Shown here one piece after another: positions 1 to 7,655 of a stretch of DNA of 38,502 nucleotides; the stretch's first letter is position 1; every line of letters begins with the position of its first letter. The stretch lies in NCBI GenBank assembly GCA_964416315.1, contig CAYQDR010000036.1:1-38502 (forward strand), given 5' to 3'. The position numbers and the translations under genes are program-made. Under the pieces are notes generated by a model. That model saw only the letters and a list, made by a program, of their open reading frames with translations, ran no database searches and had not been told where the DNA came from. Origin of the DNA: CAYQDR01 sp964416315. Lineage in GTDB: Bacteria > Methylomirabilota > Methylomirabilia > Rokubacteriales > DASRDR01.

Positions 1-1
1 C

Positions 2-55
2 CCCCTGCGGTTCGAGAGCCCGCCGCCCAAGGCCTTCGACCGCGTCGGGCGATAG
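2..55 (+). CDS. C-terminal end of an unidentified protein (partial)
   Basis: An open frame enters from the left edge and stops with TAG at 53-55. The 17 visible residues read LRFESPPPKAFDRVGR after an initial proline. The following 65 bases hold no gene before the convergent minus-strand gene that stops at 121. The fragment is too short to assign a family. It is called only because the frame is open to the edge and the composition is protein-like. Confidence 0.35.
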   Translation, partial: PLRFESPPPKAFDRVGR

Positions 56-120
56 AGGCCCGCGTCTCGTCCGCGGGAGCGGGCGGGTCGAGGCGGTGTG
101 GGATTGGAGGCGCGGCGCGG

Positions 121-1215
121 TCAGCGCCACACCTCGCGCGCCGTCTCCACGACGAGGCGCAGCTTGGCCCACTGCTCGTCCTCCGAGAGGAGGTTGCCCT
201 CCATGGTCGAGGCGAAGCCGCACTGGGGGGAGAGCGCGAGGTCGTCGAGCGCGACGTAGCGGGCAGCCTCGTCGATCCGCCGGGCCAGGTCGCCCGGGGA
301 CTCGAGCTGGGGGCGCTTGCTGCTGACCAGCCCGAGCACCACCGTCTTGCCGCGGGGGACGAAGCGCAGGGGCTCGAAGGTCCCGGAGCGCGCGTCGTCG
401 TACTCCAGGAGGAAGCGGTCCACCTGGAGCGAGCCGAGGAACTTCTCGGCGATGGGGTCGTACCCGCCCTCGGCGTACCAGTGGCTCCGGTTGTTGCCCC
501 GGCAGAGGTGGATGGCGACCGTCACCCCGGGGCGCCGCGCCGCCTCCAGGCAGGCGTTGTCCGCCCGCAGCGCTTCGTCGAGCGTCGCGTCGGGCTCGAG
601 GCCCATCTCGGTCCGGATCCACTCGCGCCACTTGGGGTCGACGTAGTAGCTGTAGCGCGGGGCGTCGATCTGGATGTACCGCACCCCCTCGCCGGCCAGG
701 GCCTGCACCTCGGCCTTCATGACGGCGACGATGTCCCACAGGAGGGCGGAGTGATTCGGGTAGGCCGCGTCGCTGACGCCGCGCTTGTACGCGATGGCGG
801 GGAACTGCGTGGCGCTGGGCAGCGTCATCTTGATGGCGCCCGGGCTGTGCGCCTTGAGGAACGGGAGCTCGTGCGCGGTGAGGCGGCGCAGCGGCCGGAG
901 CTTCCGGGTCACGATCCCCGTCACGCTGCTCACCGGCGCGCCGCCGGCGCCCTGCCAGGCGCGCGCGACCGCGTCGCCGAAGTCGAATCCCTCGACCGCG
1001 TCGGTGAAGTCGCTCATGAAGTTCTTGCGGCGCAGCTCGCCGTCGGTGAAGACCTCGAAGCCCAGCTCCTGCTGCCTGCCCAGGACGCGGAGGATTTCCC
1101 GGTCTTCCAGCGCGCGCAGCCGGTCCGGGCTCACCCCCGGATCCTGGCGGGCCCGCAGCAGCTCCGCCGGACGCAGGAAACTCCCGACCTGATCGGCTCG
1201 ATACGGCGCACCCAT
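121..1215 (-). CDS. Cobalamin-independent methionine synthase-like (MetE C-terminal domain) protein
   Basis: A 364-residue protein of the UROD/MetE-like TIM-barrel family. It opens with the typical RADQVGSFLRP segment and carries the metal-site pattern of MetE: a His and Cys in IHLCRGNN (around residue 235), an acidic residue in LLEYDDA, and a late Cys in PQCGF. It is about half the length of true MetE because it lacks the N-terminal barrel. Such stand-alone proteins transfer methyl groups to thiols, but the methyl donor often differs from methyltetrahydrofolate, so methionine synthesis itself is not certain. The ATG at 1215 is preceded by AAGGGGG at suitable spacing. It lies 19 bases downstream of the CMD-like gene on the same strand and probably forms a two-gene operon with it. 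The family assignment is solid; the substrate is unknown. Confidence 0.85.
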   Translation of the reverse strand: MGAPYRADQVGSFLRPAELLRARQDPGVSPDRLRALEDREILRVLGRQQELGFEVFTDGELRRKNFMSDFTDAVEGFDFGDAVARAWQGAGGAPVSSVTGIVTRKLRPLRRLTAHELPFLKAHSPGAIKMTLPSATQFPAIAYKRGVSDAAYPNHSALLWDIVAVMKAEVQALAGEGVRYIQIDAPRYSYYVDPKWREWIRTEMGLEPDATLDEALRADNACLEAARRPGVTVAIHLCRGNNRSHWYAEGGYDPIAEKFLGSLQVDRFLLEYDDARSGTFEPLRFVPRGKTVVLGLVSSKRPQLESPGDLARRIDEAARYVALDDLALSPQCGFASTMEGNLLSEDEQWAKLRLVVETAREVWR

Positions 1216-1234
1216 GCGTGGTCCCCCTTCCGAT

Positions 1235-1681
1235 TCACGCCGGTGGCGCGGCGGCGCCCTCGGCTTCGGCCAGCTTCAGCAGGATCTCCGCGCCCAGGTT
1301 GGCGGCGGGCAGCCCGCGGAACAGATACGCCAGGCCCACGACCGCGTGCAGCTCCTCCCAGGAGGCGCCGGCCCGCCGCGCCGCGATCGCGTGGAGCCGC
1401 GCGGCGTCGCCCATCAGCGCGAGCAGGATGCCGAAGAGCATGAGCTGCGCCGTCTTCGCGTCGAAGCAGGCGGGGTACATCGCGCGCAACCGCGCCTGCT
1501 CCTGCAGCCGGAGGAGCTCCGGGTCGAGCCGGGCGCCGAGCTCCGTGCGGGCCTGGATGCGGGGCGGCACGAACCCGATCAGCTCCTGGTAGGGGGCACG
1601 GAGTGCGGCGAGCTCGGCGTCGGCGAGCTGGCGTGGCGGCAACGGGGCAGCGCGGTCCGGGGGCCGGTCCGGTTCAGGCAT
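1235..1681 (-). CDS. Carboxymuconolactone decarboxylase/AhpD-like protein without the CxxC pair
   Basis: A 148-residue all-helical protein from the start MPEPDRP at 1681; a longer frame reaches 1759 but would run through the divergent promoter region. The helix pattern around residues 70-130, with ARLHAIAARRAGAS followed by EELHAVVGLAYLFRG, matches the CMD domain shared by 4-carboxymuconolactone decarboxylases and AhpD peroxidase partners. At the place where AhpD-type members carry the CxxC redox pair, just before the conserved His, this protein has GDAARLH, so a thiol-reductase role is unlikely. It is the first gene of a probable pair with the MetE-like gene. The substrate is not evident. 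Confidence 0.75.
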   Translation of the reverse strand: MPEPDRPPDRAAPLPPRQLADAELAALRAPYQELIGFVPPRIQARTELGARLDPELLRLQEQARLRAMYPACFDAKTAQLMLFGILLALMGDAARLHAIAARRAGASWEELHAVVGLAYLFRGLPAANLGAEILLKLAEAEGAAAPPA

Positions 1682-1704
1682 CGCGGTCACTCCTCGGGTT
1701 GCGA

Positions 1705-1759
1705 TTGACAGTGCCGAGACTCTTTGGGTACGTTCAAGCAGCCGTCGGGTCACTGTCAA
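1705..1759. promoter_or_regulatory. Divergent promoter region with a perfect 9-bp inverted repeat
   Basis: TTGACAGTG at 1705-1713 is mirrored exactly by CACTGTCAA at 1751-1759, 37 bases apart. It sits between the minus-strand CMD/MetE-like pair and the plus-strand ABC operon. Each arm reads TTGACA, a consensus -35 hexamer, pointing into the region on its own strand, but the -10 candidates at the right distance (TACGTT on plus, TGAACG on minus) are weak. It may be two overlapping divergent promoters, a two-site operator, or both. Confidence 0.4.
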
Positions 1760-1869
1760 GGCTCATTTGCGGCGCCTCCCGCCTGGCGCTCGGCGACGGG
1801 CGCCGGGGGCGGCGGGACGGCCGCGTGCGACGCACCGGGGGGTCGATCACCATAATCAAGGAGGGCACC

Positions 1870-3069
1870 ATGAGACAGGGGTGGCATCGGTGGGGCATCG
1901 TCCTGGTCCTGGCCGGAGCGCTGGCCGGCTGGCCCGCCGTGACGGCGGCCCAGGCCATCAAGGTGGGCGCGGTGGTCCCCCTGACGGGCCGCTACGCGGC
2001 CGGCGGCGCGCAGGTCCGGGCCGGCTACGAGATCGCGGTGGACGACGTCAACCGGGCCGGCGGCGTGACCGTGGGGGGCCGGACGGTGCCGCTCGAGCTG
2101 GTCCTGCTCGACGACGAGTCCGACGCGACCAAGACCGTGAGCCGTCTCGAGACGCTGGCGGCCCAGGGCGTGGTCGCCTACCTGGGCGGCTTCGGGTCGG
2201 ACCTCCACGCGGCCGCCGCGTCGGTGGCCGAGAAGAACCGGATCCCCTACCTCGGGGTGGCTTTCGCCCTCCACAAGATCCACCAGCAGGGGTTCCGCTA
2301 CCTGTTCTCGCCGTTCTGGAAGTCGCCCGACATCGGCCAGCAGCTCGTCCCGCTCCTGACCGCCATCCCCGGCGGCGAGCGGCCCCGGCGGGCGGCGATC
2401 TTCCAGGAGAAGACCGACTGGGGCCGGGAGATGGCCGCCGCCTTCACCGAGGCCGGCAAGGCCGCCGGGTACGAGGTCGTCGCGCACGGCGAGTACGCAC
2501 CGGGGGCCAAGGACTACTCCGACCTGATCCTCAAGGCGAAAGCCGCCCAGGCCGACGTGGTCTATGCCCTCCCGACGCCGCCCGACGGGATGGCGATCGT
2601 CAAGCAGATGAAGGAGCTGGACTTCAACCCGAAGCTCGCGCTCTTCATCCGGGCGCCCGACCCGCCGGTGTGGTCGAAGAACCTGGGCAAGGACGGGGAC
2701 TACGTGATGCTGGCGCCCGGCTGGCACAACGCCGTGAAGTATCCGGGCGTGGCCGAGCTGAACGCGGCACACGTGAAGCGCATCGGCCGGCCGGCCGATC
2801 CGATGACCGGGCCGTCGTACGCGACCGTGCAGATCCTGGCGGCCGCGCTCGCCCGGGCCGGGGCCGCCGACCGGGAGAAGGTGCGCGACGCCATCGCCGC
2901 CACGGACATGACCGCGGTGATCGGCCCCGTGAAGTTCCGCCCCGACGGGACGGGGATCGTCCAGTCGGTGTTCATCCAGTGGATCAACGGCAAGCAGGAG
3001 CTGGTCTGGCCGAAGGAGTTTTCGACGGCGCCGCTGGCCTATCCGGCGCCGCCCTTCGCCCGGCGCTGA
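1870..3069 (+). CDS. Branched-chain amino-acid-type ABC transporter substrate-binding protein (operon 1)
   Basis: A 399-residue periplasmic binding protein of the Peripla_BP_6 (LivJ/LivK, Leu/Ile/Val-binding) family. A Sec signal peptide covers about residues 1-29 (basic start, hydrophobic core, cleavage near TAAQA). The mature protein begins IKVGAVVPLTGRYAAGG, the usual first strand of the fold. The ATG at 1870 is preceded by AAGGAGGG at 1858-1865. It heads a five-gene uptake operon, followed by a 94-base gap containing a hairpin and then LivG, LivF, LivH and LivM. Binding proteins of this family recognise amino acids, amides, urea or aromatic acids; the ligand cannot be read from sequence. 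The neighbouring methyltransferase pair gives no clear hint. Confidence 0.92.
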   Translation: MRQGWHRWGIVLVLAGALAGWPAVTAAQAIKVGAVVPLTGRYAAGGAQVRAGYEIAVDDVNRAGGVTVGGRTVPLELVLLDDESDATKTVSRLETLAAQGVVAYLGGFGSDLHAAAASVAEKNRIPYLGVAFALHKIHQQGFRYLFSPFWKSPDIGQQLVPLLTAIPGGERPRRAAIFQEKTDWGREMAAAFTEAGKAAGYEVVAHGEYAPGAKDYSDLILKAKAAQADVVYALPTPPDGMAIVKQMKELDFNPKLALFIRAPDPPVWSKNLGKDGDYVMLAPGWHNAVKYPGVAELNAAHVKRIGRPADPMTGPSYATVQILAAALARAGAADREKVRDAIAATDMTAVIGPVKFRPDGTGIVQSVFIQWINGKQELVWPKEFSTAPLAYPAPPFARR

Positions 3070-3104
3070 GGGGCCGGCGCGACCCGATGCCCTCGCCAGC
3101 CAAG

Positions 3105-3135
3105 CCCCCCTTCCCCCGGTGGGTGGGGAGGGGGG
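3105..3135. repeat. C-run/G-run imperfect hairpin between binding-protein gene and livG
   Basis: CCCCCCTTCCCCC at 3105-3117 can fold back on the G-rich stretch at 3121-3135. It lies in the only sizeable gap of operon 1, just after the binding-protein stop. Such hairpins often protect or partly terminate the upstream message, so the binding protein is made in excess over the membrane parts. That role is inferred. Confidence 0.4.
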
Positions 3136-3163
3136 TTGGGGGGGTGGAGGGAGGTCCCGAACG

Positions 3164-3901
3164 ATGACGCTGCTGGCCCTCGAAGGCGTCTCCAAGGCCT
3201 TCGCGGGCGTCCAGGCCGTCCGGGACGTGAGCTTCGCCGTGCCCGAGGGCGCGGTCCTCGGGATCATGGGCCCGAACGGCTCGGGCAAGACGACACTCTT
3301 CAACCTGATCAGCGGGGCGCTCCGGCCCGATCGGGGTCGGATCCGCCTGCGGGGGCAGGAGATCACCGGGCTCCCCCCGCACCGGGTGTGTGCGCACGGG
3401 ATCGCCCGGACGTTCCAGCACGTGCGCCCGTTTCCCGGCCTGACCGTGCTGGAGAACGTCCTGGTGGGGCACCTCTACGGCCGGCGCCGGACCCGGGGAG
3501 CCGCCGCCGAGGCGGAGGCGCGGCGGCTCCTCGCGCTGGTCGACCTCGACGGGAAAGCCGACTGGAAGGCCGAGCGCCTGGGTCTCGTGGAGCGACGGCA
3601 CCTGGAGCTGGCCCGGGCGCTCGCCACGGGCCCCGACCTCCTGCTCCTCGACGAGTTCATGGCCGGCCTCACGCCCGCGGAGACGGCGCAGGCGATGGAC
3701 GTGGTCCGGCGGGTCCGCGACGCCGGGGTGACCGTGCTGCTGGTCGAGCACACCGTGTGGGCCCTCCTCGATCTCTCCGATCGCATCGTGGTCCTGAGCG
3801 CCGGCGACAAGATCGCCGATGGCCCGCCCGCCGCCGTCGCCGCCGATCCGGCCGTGATCGACGCCTACCTCGGGAGCTGGGAGCCGGCGCGCGGTGCTTG
3901 A
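3164..3901 (+). CDS. livG: Liv-type ABC transporter ATP-binding protein LivG (operon 1)
   Basis: A 245-residue ATPase of the branched-chain amino-acid transporter family. Walker A is GPNGSGKTT (near residue 37), Walker B ends LLLLDEF, and the switch His is in LLVEHTVW. The usual signature LSYGQ is replaced by LGLVERRHLELAR, and the residue after the catalytic Glu is Phe rather than Pro. This looks like the recognised LivG subgroup with an (L)TLxxRKRLELARAL-type signature rather than a broken gene. The start at 3164 (MTLLALEGV) is chosen over the upstream GTG because homology begins there and a GGAGG lies about 9 bases upstream. Its stop overlaps the GTG of livF by 8 bases, indicating translational coupling. 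Confidence 0.9.
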   Translation: MTLLALEGVSKAFAGVQAVRDVSFAVPEGAVLGIMGPNGSGKTTLFNLISGALRPDRGRIRLRGQEITGLPPHRVCAHGIARTFQHVRPFPGLTVLENVLVGHLYGRRRTRGAAAEAEARRLLALVDLDGKADWKAERLGLVERRHLELARALATGPDLLLLDEFMAGLTPAETAQAMDVVRRVRDAGVTVLLVEHTVWALLDLSDRIVVLSAGDKIADGPPAAVAADPAVIDAYLGSWEPARGA

Positions 3902-4613
3902 GGTCCGGGACCTCCACGCCGCGTACGGCGAGCTCCGGGCCCTGTCGGGCGTGAGCCTCCGGGTCGCCCCCGGGGAGATCGTCGCGCTCGTGGGATCGAA
4001 CGGCGCCGGCAAGACCACGCTCCTCCGGTGCATCGCGGGGCTCGTCCCGGCACGGGCCGGCCTCGTCCGCTGGGACGGGGAGGATCTCGCGGCCGTCCGG
4101 GCGCACCGGCTGGTCGAACGCGGGATCGCCATGGTGCCCGAGGGGCGGCGCCTGTTCGGACGCATGACGGTCGAGGAGAACCTCCGGCTCGGCGCCTTCA
4201 CGCCGCGGGCCCGCGCGGAGCGGGAGGCGACGCTCGGCCGGATCTACGAAACCTTCCCGCGGCTCTCCGAGCGGCGGCGCCAGTTCGCCGGCTCCCTGTC
4301 GGGAGGCGAGCAGCAGATGGTCGCCATCGGGCGCGCGCTCATGACGCGACCCCGCCTCCTGATGCTCGACGAGCCCTCGCTCGGCCTGGCCCCGCGGGTC
4401 GTCGAGTCGATCTTCCGCGTGTTCGCCGACATCAACCGGGGCGGCGTGGCGATCTTCCTGGTGGAGCAGAACGTCCGGGCGGCGCTGGCCCTCGCCCACC
4501 GGGCCTACGTGCTCGAGCACGGGCGGATCGTAGGCGAGGGGCGCGGGGCCGACGTGCTCGCGGACCCCCAGGTGCGGCAAGCCTACCTGGGACCGCTGGC
4601 CATCGCGCGGTGA
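3894..4613 (+). CDS. livF: Liv-type ABC transporter ATP-binding protein LivF (operon 1)
   Basis: A 239-residue ATPase, second of the pair energising the importer. Walker A GSNGAGKTT spans residues 34-42, signature LSGGEQQ 135-141, Walker B LLMLDEP near 155-161, and the LVEQN switch region follows. The LivF hallmark IAMVPEGRRLFGRMTVEENL is present. Translation starts at a GTG that overlaps the livG stop by 8 bases. Its own stop overlaps the next GTG in a GTGA arrangement. It works on the cytoplasmic face with LivG, driving LivH and LivM. Confidence 0.93.
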   Translation: MLEVRDLHAAYGELRALSGVSLRVAPGEIVALVGSNGAGKTTLLRCIAGLVPARAGLVRWDGEDLAAVRAHRLVERGIAMVPEGRRLFGRMTVEENLRLGAFTPRARAEREATLGRIYETFPRLSERRRQFAGSLSGGEQQMVAIGRALMTRPRLLMLDEPSLGLAPRVVESIFRVFADINRGGVAIFLVEQNVRAALALAHRAYVLEHGRIVGEGRGADVLADPQVRQAYLGPLAIAR

Positions 4614-5482
4614 GGGCCCTCCTCCAGCAATTGATCCTGGGCCTCCTGCTGGGCGGCCTCTACGGCCTGGCGGCGGCCGGACTCTCCCTGGTCTTCGGCG
4701 TGCTGAAGGTGCTCAACGTCGCCCACGGCGAGCTGATCATGGTGGGCGGATACGCGGCCTTCTGGCTGTTCACCCTCCTCGGGCTCGATCCGTTCCTGGC
4801 CCTGGTCCTGGTGATCCCCCTCACGGCCGCGCTGGGTCTCGGCCTCTACGGCAGCCTCTTCAGCTTCGTCGTCCGCTTCGACGAGGAGACGCGGATCAAG
4901 AACTCGCTGCTGGTGGGCTTCGGCCTCGCCCTCACCCTCCACGCCCTGGCCGTGCGCGTCTTCACCGCCGACGAGCGGTCGGTCACGACGGAGTACGGGG
5001 GCCAGACCTTCGCCCTGGGCGGGCTCGTCGTGCCCGTGGGGCGCCTCCTGAGCCTCGGCGTCGCGCTCGGCCTGATCGGCCTCACCCACCTCTACCTGGC
5101 GCGCGCGCGGTGGGGTCAGGCGATCCGGGCCACCGCGGAGGACTGGGAGGCCGCGCTCCTCCAGGGGATCGACGTGCGGCGCGCGTACATGGCGGCGTTC
5201 GCCATCGGGACCGGCCTCGCCGGCGCGGCCGGGTCCCTGGTCATCGTCGGCTATTCCATCAGCCCGGCCATCGGGCTCGAGTGGACGCTCAAGGCTCTCA
5301 TCGTCGTCGTCCTGGCCGGGCTCGGCTCGCTGTTCGGCACGTTCGTCGGCGGGCTCGTGCTGGGCATCGCGGAGGCGGCCAGCGCCATGGCCTTCGGGGG
5401 CCCCTACCGGGAGGTCGTCGGGCTCCTGATCTTCTTCTGCGTGCTGCTCGCCCGGCCGCAGGGGCTCTTCGGCCGCTCGTGA
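4610..5482 (+). CDS. livH: Liv-type ABC transporter permease LivH (operon 1)
   Basis: A 290-residue inner-membrane permease with about eight hydrophobic segments. The N-terminal run GLYGLAAAGLSLVFGVLKVLNVAHGEL is the LivH signature, and the conserved loop before GLGSLFGTFVGG near residue 240 is where the ATPase docks. The GTG at 4610 forms a 4-base GTGA overlap with the livF stop. The next gene starts with the same kind of overlap at 5479. With LivM it forms the translocation channel for the ligand delivered by the operon's binding protein. Confidence 0.92.
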   Translation: MRALLQQLILGLLLGGLYGLAAAGLSLVFGVLKVLNVAHGELIMVGGYAAFWLFTLLGLDPFLALVLVIPLTAALGLGLYGSLFSFVVRFDEETRIKNSLLVGFGLALTLHALAVRVFTADERSVTTEYGGQTFALGGLVVPVGRLLSLGVALGLIGLTHLYLARARWGQAIRATAEDWEAALLQGIDVRRAYMAAFAIGTGLAGAAGSLVIVGYSISPAIGLEWTLKALIVVVLAGLGSLFGTFVGGLVLGIAEAASAMAFGGPYREVVGLLIFFCVLLARPQGLFGRS

Positions 5483-6444
5483 GAGCCCCGGGCGGCGCCG
5501 ACCTCCGCTGGCTGATCGCGACGATGCTGGCGCTGATTGCGCTGGCTCCGGTGCCGCTCGTCGTGCGGCGAGAGGACCTCCTGAACCTCGGCGTCGTGTT
5601 CCTCCTCTCGGTGGCGCTGGCGCAGAGCTGGAACATCATCGCGGGGCTCGCTGGGCAGGTGAACCTGGGCCACGCCGCCTTCTTCGGCCTCGGCTGCCTC
5701 GTCACGCGCAGCCTCTGGGTGACGGGCACCCCCATCGCCCTGGCCGTGGCGGCGGGCGCGGCCGTGGCCACGACGGCCGGCGTCGGCGTCGGCCTCGCCG
5801 CGTTCCGGCTGCGGGGCGCCTACTTCGCCATGGGGACGCTGGCGCTGGCCGAGATCCTGCGGGTGACGGTCGGGAACGTGCTGCCCGACATCTCGACGCT
5901 GCCCGCCACCACGATCGCCGCGTACCGCCTGACCCACCGCTACTACGCGGCGCTGGCGCTGGCCGTCCTGTCGGTCCTCGTGGTGGCGGCCGTCGGCGCC
6001 TCCCGGCTCGGGCTCGGCATGCGCGCGGTGCGCGAGGACGAGGCGGCGGCGGAGGCCTCGGGGGTCGGGGCGTTCGGCCTCAAGCTCGCCGCGGTCGCCC
6101 TGTCCACCGCGCTCGCCGGGCTCGCCGGCGGGGTGTTCGCCTACTACCACATCAGCTTCTATCTCCAGCACCCCTTCAGCCCGGCCTGGACCTTCGACGC
6201 CGTCCTGATCACCTTCATCGGCGGCGTCGGCACGCTCCAGGGACCGGTACTCGGCGCGGCGTTCTACGTGCTCCTCAAGGAGTACCTGGCGGTGCGCTGG
6301 GTGGACGTCCATCTGCTGATCTTCGGCGTCCTGTTCATGGCGATCGTCATCGCCCTGCCCGGGGGTCTCTCCGAGGCCGTCCAGCGCGTTGCCGGGCGGC
6401 TGGCGACCTCGAGGCGGGACGCCGGGGCACGGCTCACAGGTTGA
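5479..6444 (+). CDS. livM: Liv-type ABC transporter permease LivM (operon 1)
   Basis: A 321-residue permease. The LivM motifs AQSWNIIAGLAGQVNLGHAA (about residues 50-70) and FIGGVGTLQGPVLGAAF (about 250-266) are clear, among eight to ten hydrophobic segments. The GTG at 5479 overlaps the livH stop by 4 bases and is in frame with the whole domain. It is the last gene of operon 1. Its final 11 bases overlap the end of the convergent mazF-like toxin gene, so no separate terminator lies between the two units. Confidence 0.92.
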   Translation: MRAPGGADLRWLIATMLALIALAPVPLVVRREDLLNLGVVFLLSVALAQSWNIIAGLAGQVNLGHAAFFGLGCLVTRSLWVTGTPIALAVAAGAAVATTAGVGVGLAAFRLRGAYFAMGTLALAEILRVTVGNVLPDISTLPATTIAAYRLTHRYYAALALAVLSVLVVAAVGASRLGLGMRAVREDEAAAEASGVGAFGLKLAAVALSTALAGLAGGVFAYYHISFYLQHPFSPAWTFDAVLITFIGGVGTLQGPVLGAAFYVLLKEYLAVRWVDVHLLIFGVLFMAIVIALPGGLSEAVQRVAGRLATSRRDAGARLTG

Positions 6445-6796
6445 GCACCAGCTTGAGCGCCCGTTCCGCATCGGCCATGCGCGCCGGTGGGAGAGCCCCT
6501 GCGAGAGTGGGGCGGCGAGTCTCCGGATCATAGAACCGAGTCGGGTCGAGGGAGCGAATCTGAAAGCAGAGGAAAACGGTGTCCTTCGGAAGGCCGGTCT
6601 CTTTGGCCGTCACCCGGACGTTGGTCGGATAGTCGCGGGGAACATTCTTGGCCTCGGTTCCAACGACGACGGAGACCACCAAGGGCTGGCGGTTGATGGC
6701 GTCAGCCGACACCACCAGAACGGGCCGCCGGCCGGCCTGTTCCCGGCCCCGCGTGGGACCGAGACTGACGAAATAGATCTGGCCGCGGCTAATCAT
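6434..6796 (-). CDS. MazF/PemK-family endoribonuclease toxin
   Basis: A 120-residue PemK/MazF-like protein. It has the N-terminal RGQIYFVSLGPTRGREQAG strand-loop with the family's RPVLVVS strand (about residues 24-31), the later N and T positions (NRQPLVVSVVVGTEA), and the C-terminal QIRSLDPTRF segment. Family members cut mRNA at short sequence motifs when their antitoxin is degraded. The ATG at 6796 lies inside the last codons of the antitoxin gene (8-base overlap), typical of a coupled toxin-antitoxin pair. Its 3' end overlaps livM by 11 bases on the opposite strand. Length and motifs look intact, so it could be active. Confidence 0.88.
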   Translation of the reverse strand: MISRGQIYFVSLGPTRGREQAGRRPVLVVSADAINRQPLVVSVVVGTEAKNVPRDYPTNVRVTAKETGLPKDTVFLCFQIRSLDPTRFYDPETRRPTLAGALPPARMADAERALKLVLNL

Positions 6797-7064
6797 CCTT
6801 CAGACCGTCCCTCTCAGCGGTGCCGAACTCCTTGGAGATGGCTGCACACTCGGCCTGAATCGCCGGGTCCGCTGCCATCCGCGCCATCGCCTCCTCGAAG
6901 GCCCGCTCCCTTTTCTTGGCCGCGAATTCCTGAAGAGCCACGGTCACAAGTCGGTTGAGGTTCTCACGGAGCTCGGGGGGTGCCACGGTGGTCACCTCCT
7001 CGACGAGCTGACGCGGCAGGGCCACGCTTCGCCGGACCGTCTTAGGGCGGGTCTTCCTCTTCAT
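6789..7064 (-). CDS. Antitoxin partner of the MazF-type toxin (ribbon-helix-helix-like)
   Basis: A 91-residue protein from MKRKTRPKTV at 7064, preceded by GGAGGTGTGAT, a good ribosome site; the seven-codon upstream extension to 7085 would run through the putative operator. The N-terminal RRSVALPRQLVEEV segment looks like a ribbon-helix-helix DNA-binding start, and the charged C-terminal half (AAKKRERAFEEAMARMA) would wrap the toxin. It overlaps the toxin gene by 8 bases. Known antitoxins of this type bind their own promoter and neutralise the toxin. The exact family is not certain. Confidence 0.8.
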   Translation of the reverse strand: MKRKTRPKTVRRSVALPRQLVEEVTTVAPPELRENLNRLVTVALQEFAAKKRERAFEEAMARMAADPAIQAECAAISKEFGTAERDGLKDD

Positions 7065-7079
7065 ATCACACCTCCAATC

Positions 7080-7090
7080 ACACATTGTGT
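7080..7090. promoter_or_regulatory. Perfect palindrome, candidate toxin-antitoxin operator
   Basis: ACACATTGTGT is an 11-bp perfect palindrome around a central T. It begins 16 bases upstream of the antitoxin ATG, just beyond its ribosome site. Antitoxin-toxin complexes usually repress their own promoter through such sites. The assignment rests on position and symmetry only. Confidence 0.4.
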
Positions 7091-7229
7091 AACCTGTTCT
7101 GGATGGCCTGTCAACAACACCGGGAACTTCGACAAGCCGCTCGGGACCGACCTCGCGATGCAGCCGACGCAGGCGTTCGGCAGGAGTCCGGGTCCGTGAC
7201 CGGTCGCGGCGCCGCGGTCTTCGGGCCGG
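7091..7229. other. Intergenic gap with a possible decayed coding tail
   Basis: There is no complete gene between the toxin-antitoxin pair and the truncated permease. On the plus strand a 29-codon stretch at 7110-7199 (containing NNTGNFDKPLGTDLAMQP) reads like protein and ends in TGA, but it has no start and I do not recognise it. It may be the end of a lost gene. No terminator is evident. Confidence 0.25.
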
Positions 7230-7655
7230 TCAGCCTTTGACGGCGCCCGCGGTCAGGCCGGAGACGTAGTGCTTGACGAAGAAGGAGTAGAGGATCGCGA
7301 TGGGCACCGAGCCCAGGACGGCCGAGGCCATGAGCGAGCCCCAGAACAGGGTGTCCGCCCGGATGAGGTCGCTCACGGTGCCGACGGGGATGGTCTTCAT
7401 GCCGCCGGAGGACATGAAGATGAGGGCGTACAGGAACTCGTTCCAGGAGAGGGTGAAGGAGAAGATCCCGGCCGAGAGCAAGCCCGGCACGGAGAGCGGG
7501 AGGATGATCCGCACCAGGATCTGCAACCGGGAGCAGCCGTCGGCCATGGCGCTCTCCTCGATCTCCTTGGGGATCGTGCGGAAGTAGCCCATCAGCAGCC
7601 AGGAGGCGAAGGGGATGAGCTGGGTCGGGTAGGTGAGGATGAGCGCCCAGTGGCG
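7230..7655 (-). pseudogene. 5'-truncated carbohydrate ABC transporter permease (MalG/UgpE type)
   Basis: About 141 residues of the C-terminal half of a binding-protein-dependent sugar permease. The start of homology is HWALILTYPTQLIPFASWLL. The EAA loop, where the ATPase docks, is IEESAMADGCSRLQILVRIILP. It continues through the WNEF segment to a natural end (SGLTAGAVKG). Full-length members have about 270-300 residues, so the signal anchor and first three or so membrane helices are missing. Homology starts abruptly at about 7655, where an fmdE-like gene on the same strand ends just as abruptly. No partner binding protein, ATPase or second permease is present nearby. It is almost certainly not functional in this form. 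Confidence 0.8.

Noticed and set aside
1851..1856. CATAAT as a -10 box for operon 1
   Set aside because: It lies directly against the Shine-Dalgarno sequence of the first gene, so a transcript from it would begin inside the ribosome site.
3164..3901. LivG of operon 1 as an inactivated ATPase because its LSGG-type signature is missing
   Set aside because: The replaced signature (LGLVERRHLELAR) matches a known LivG subgroup pattern, and Walker A, Walker B and the switch His are intact.
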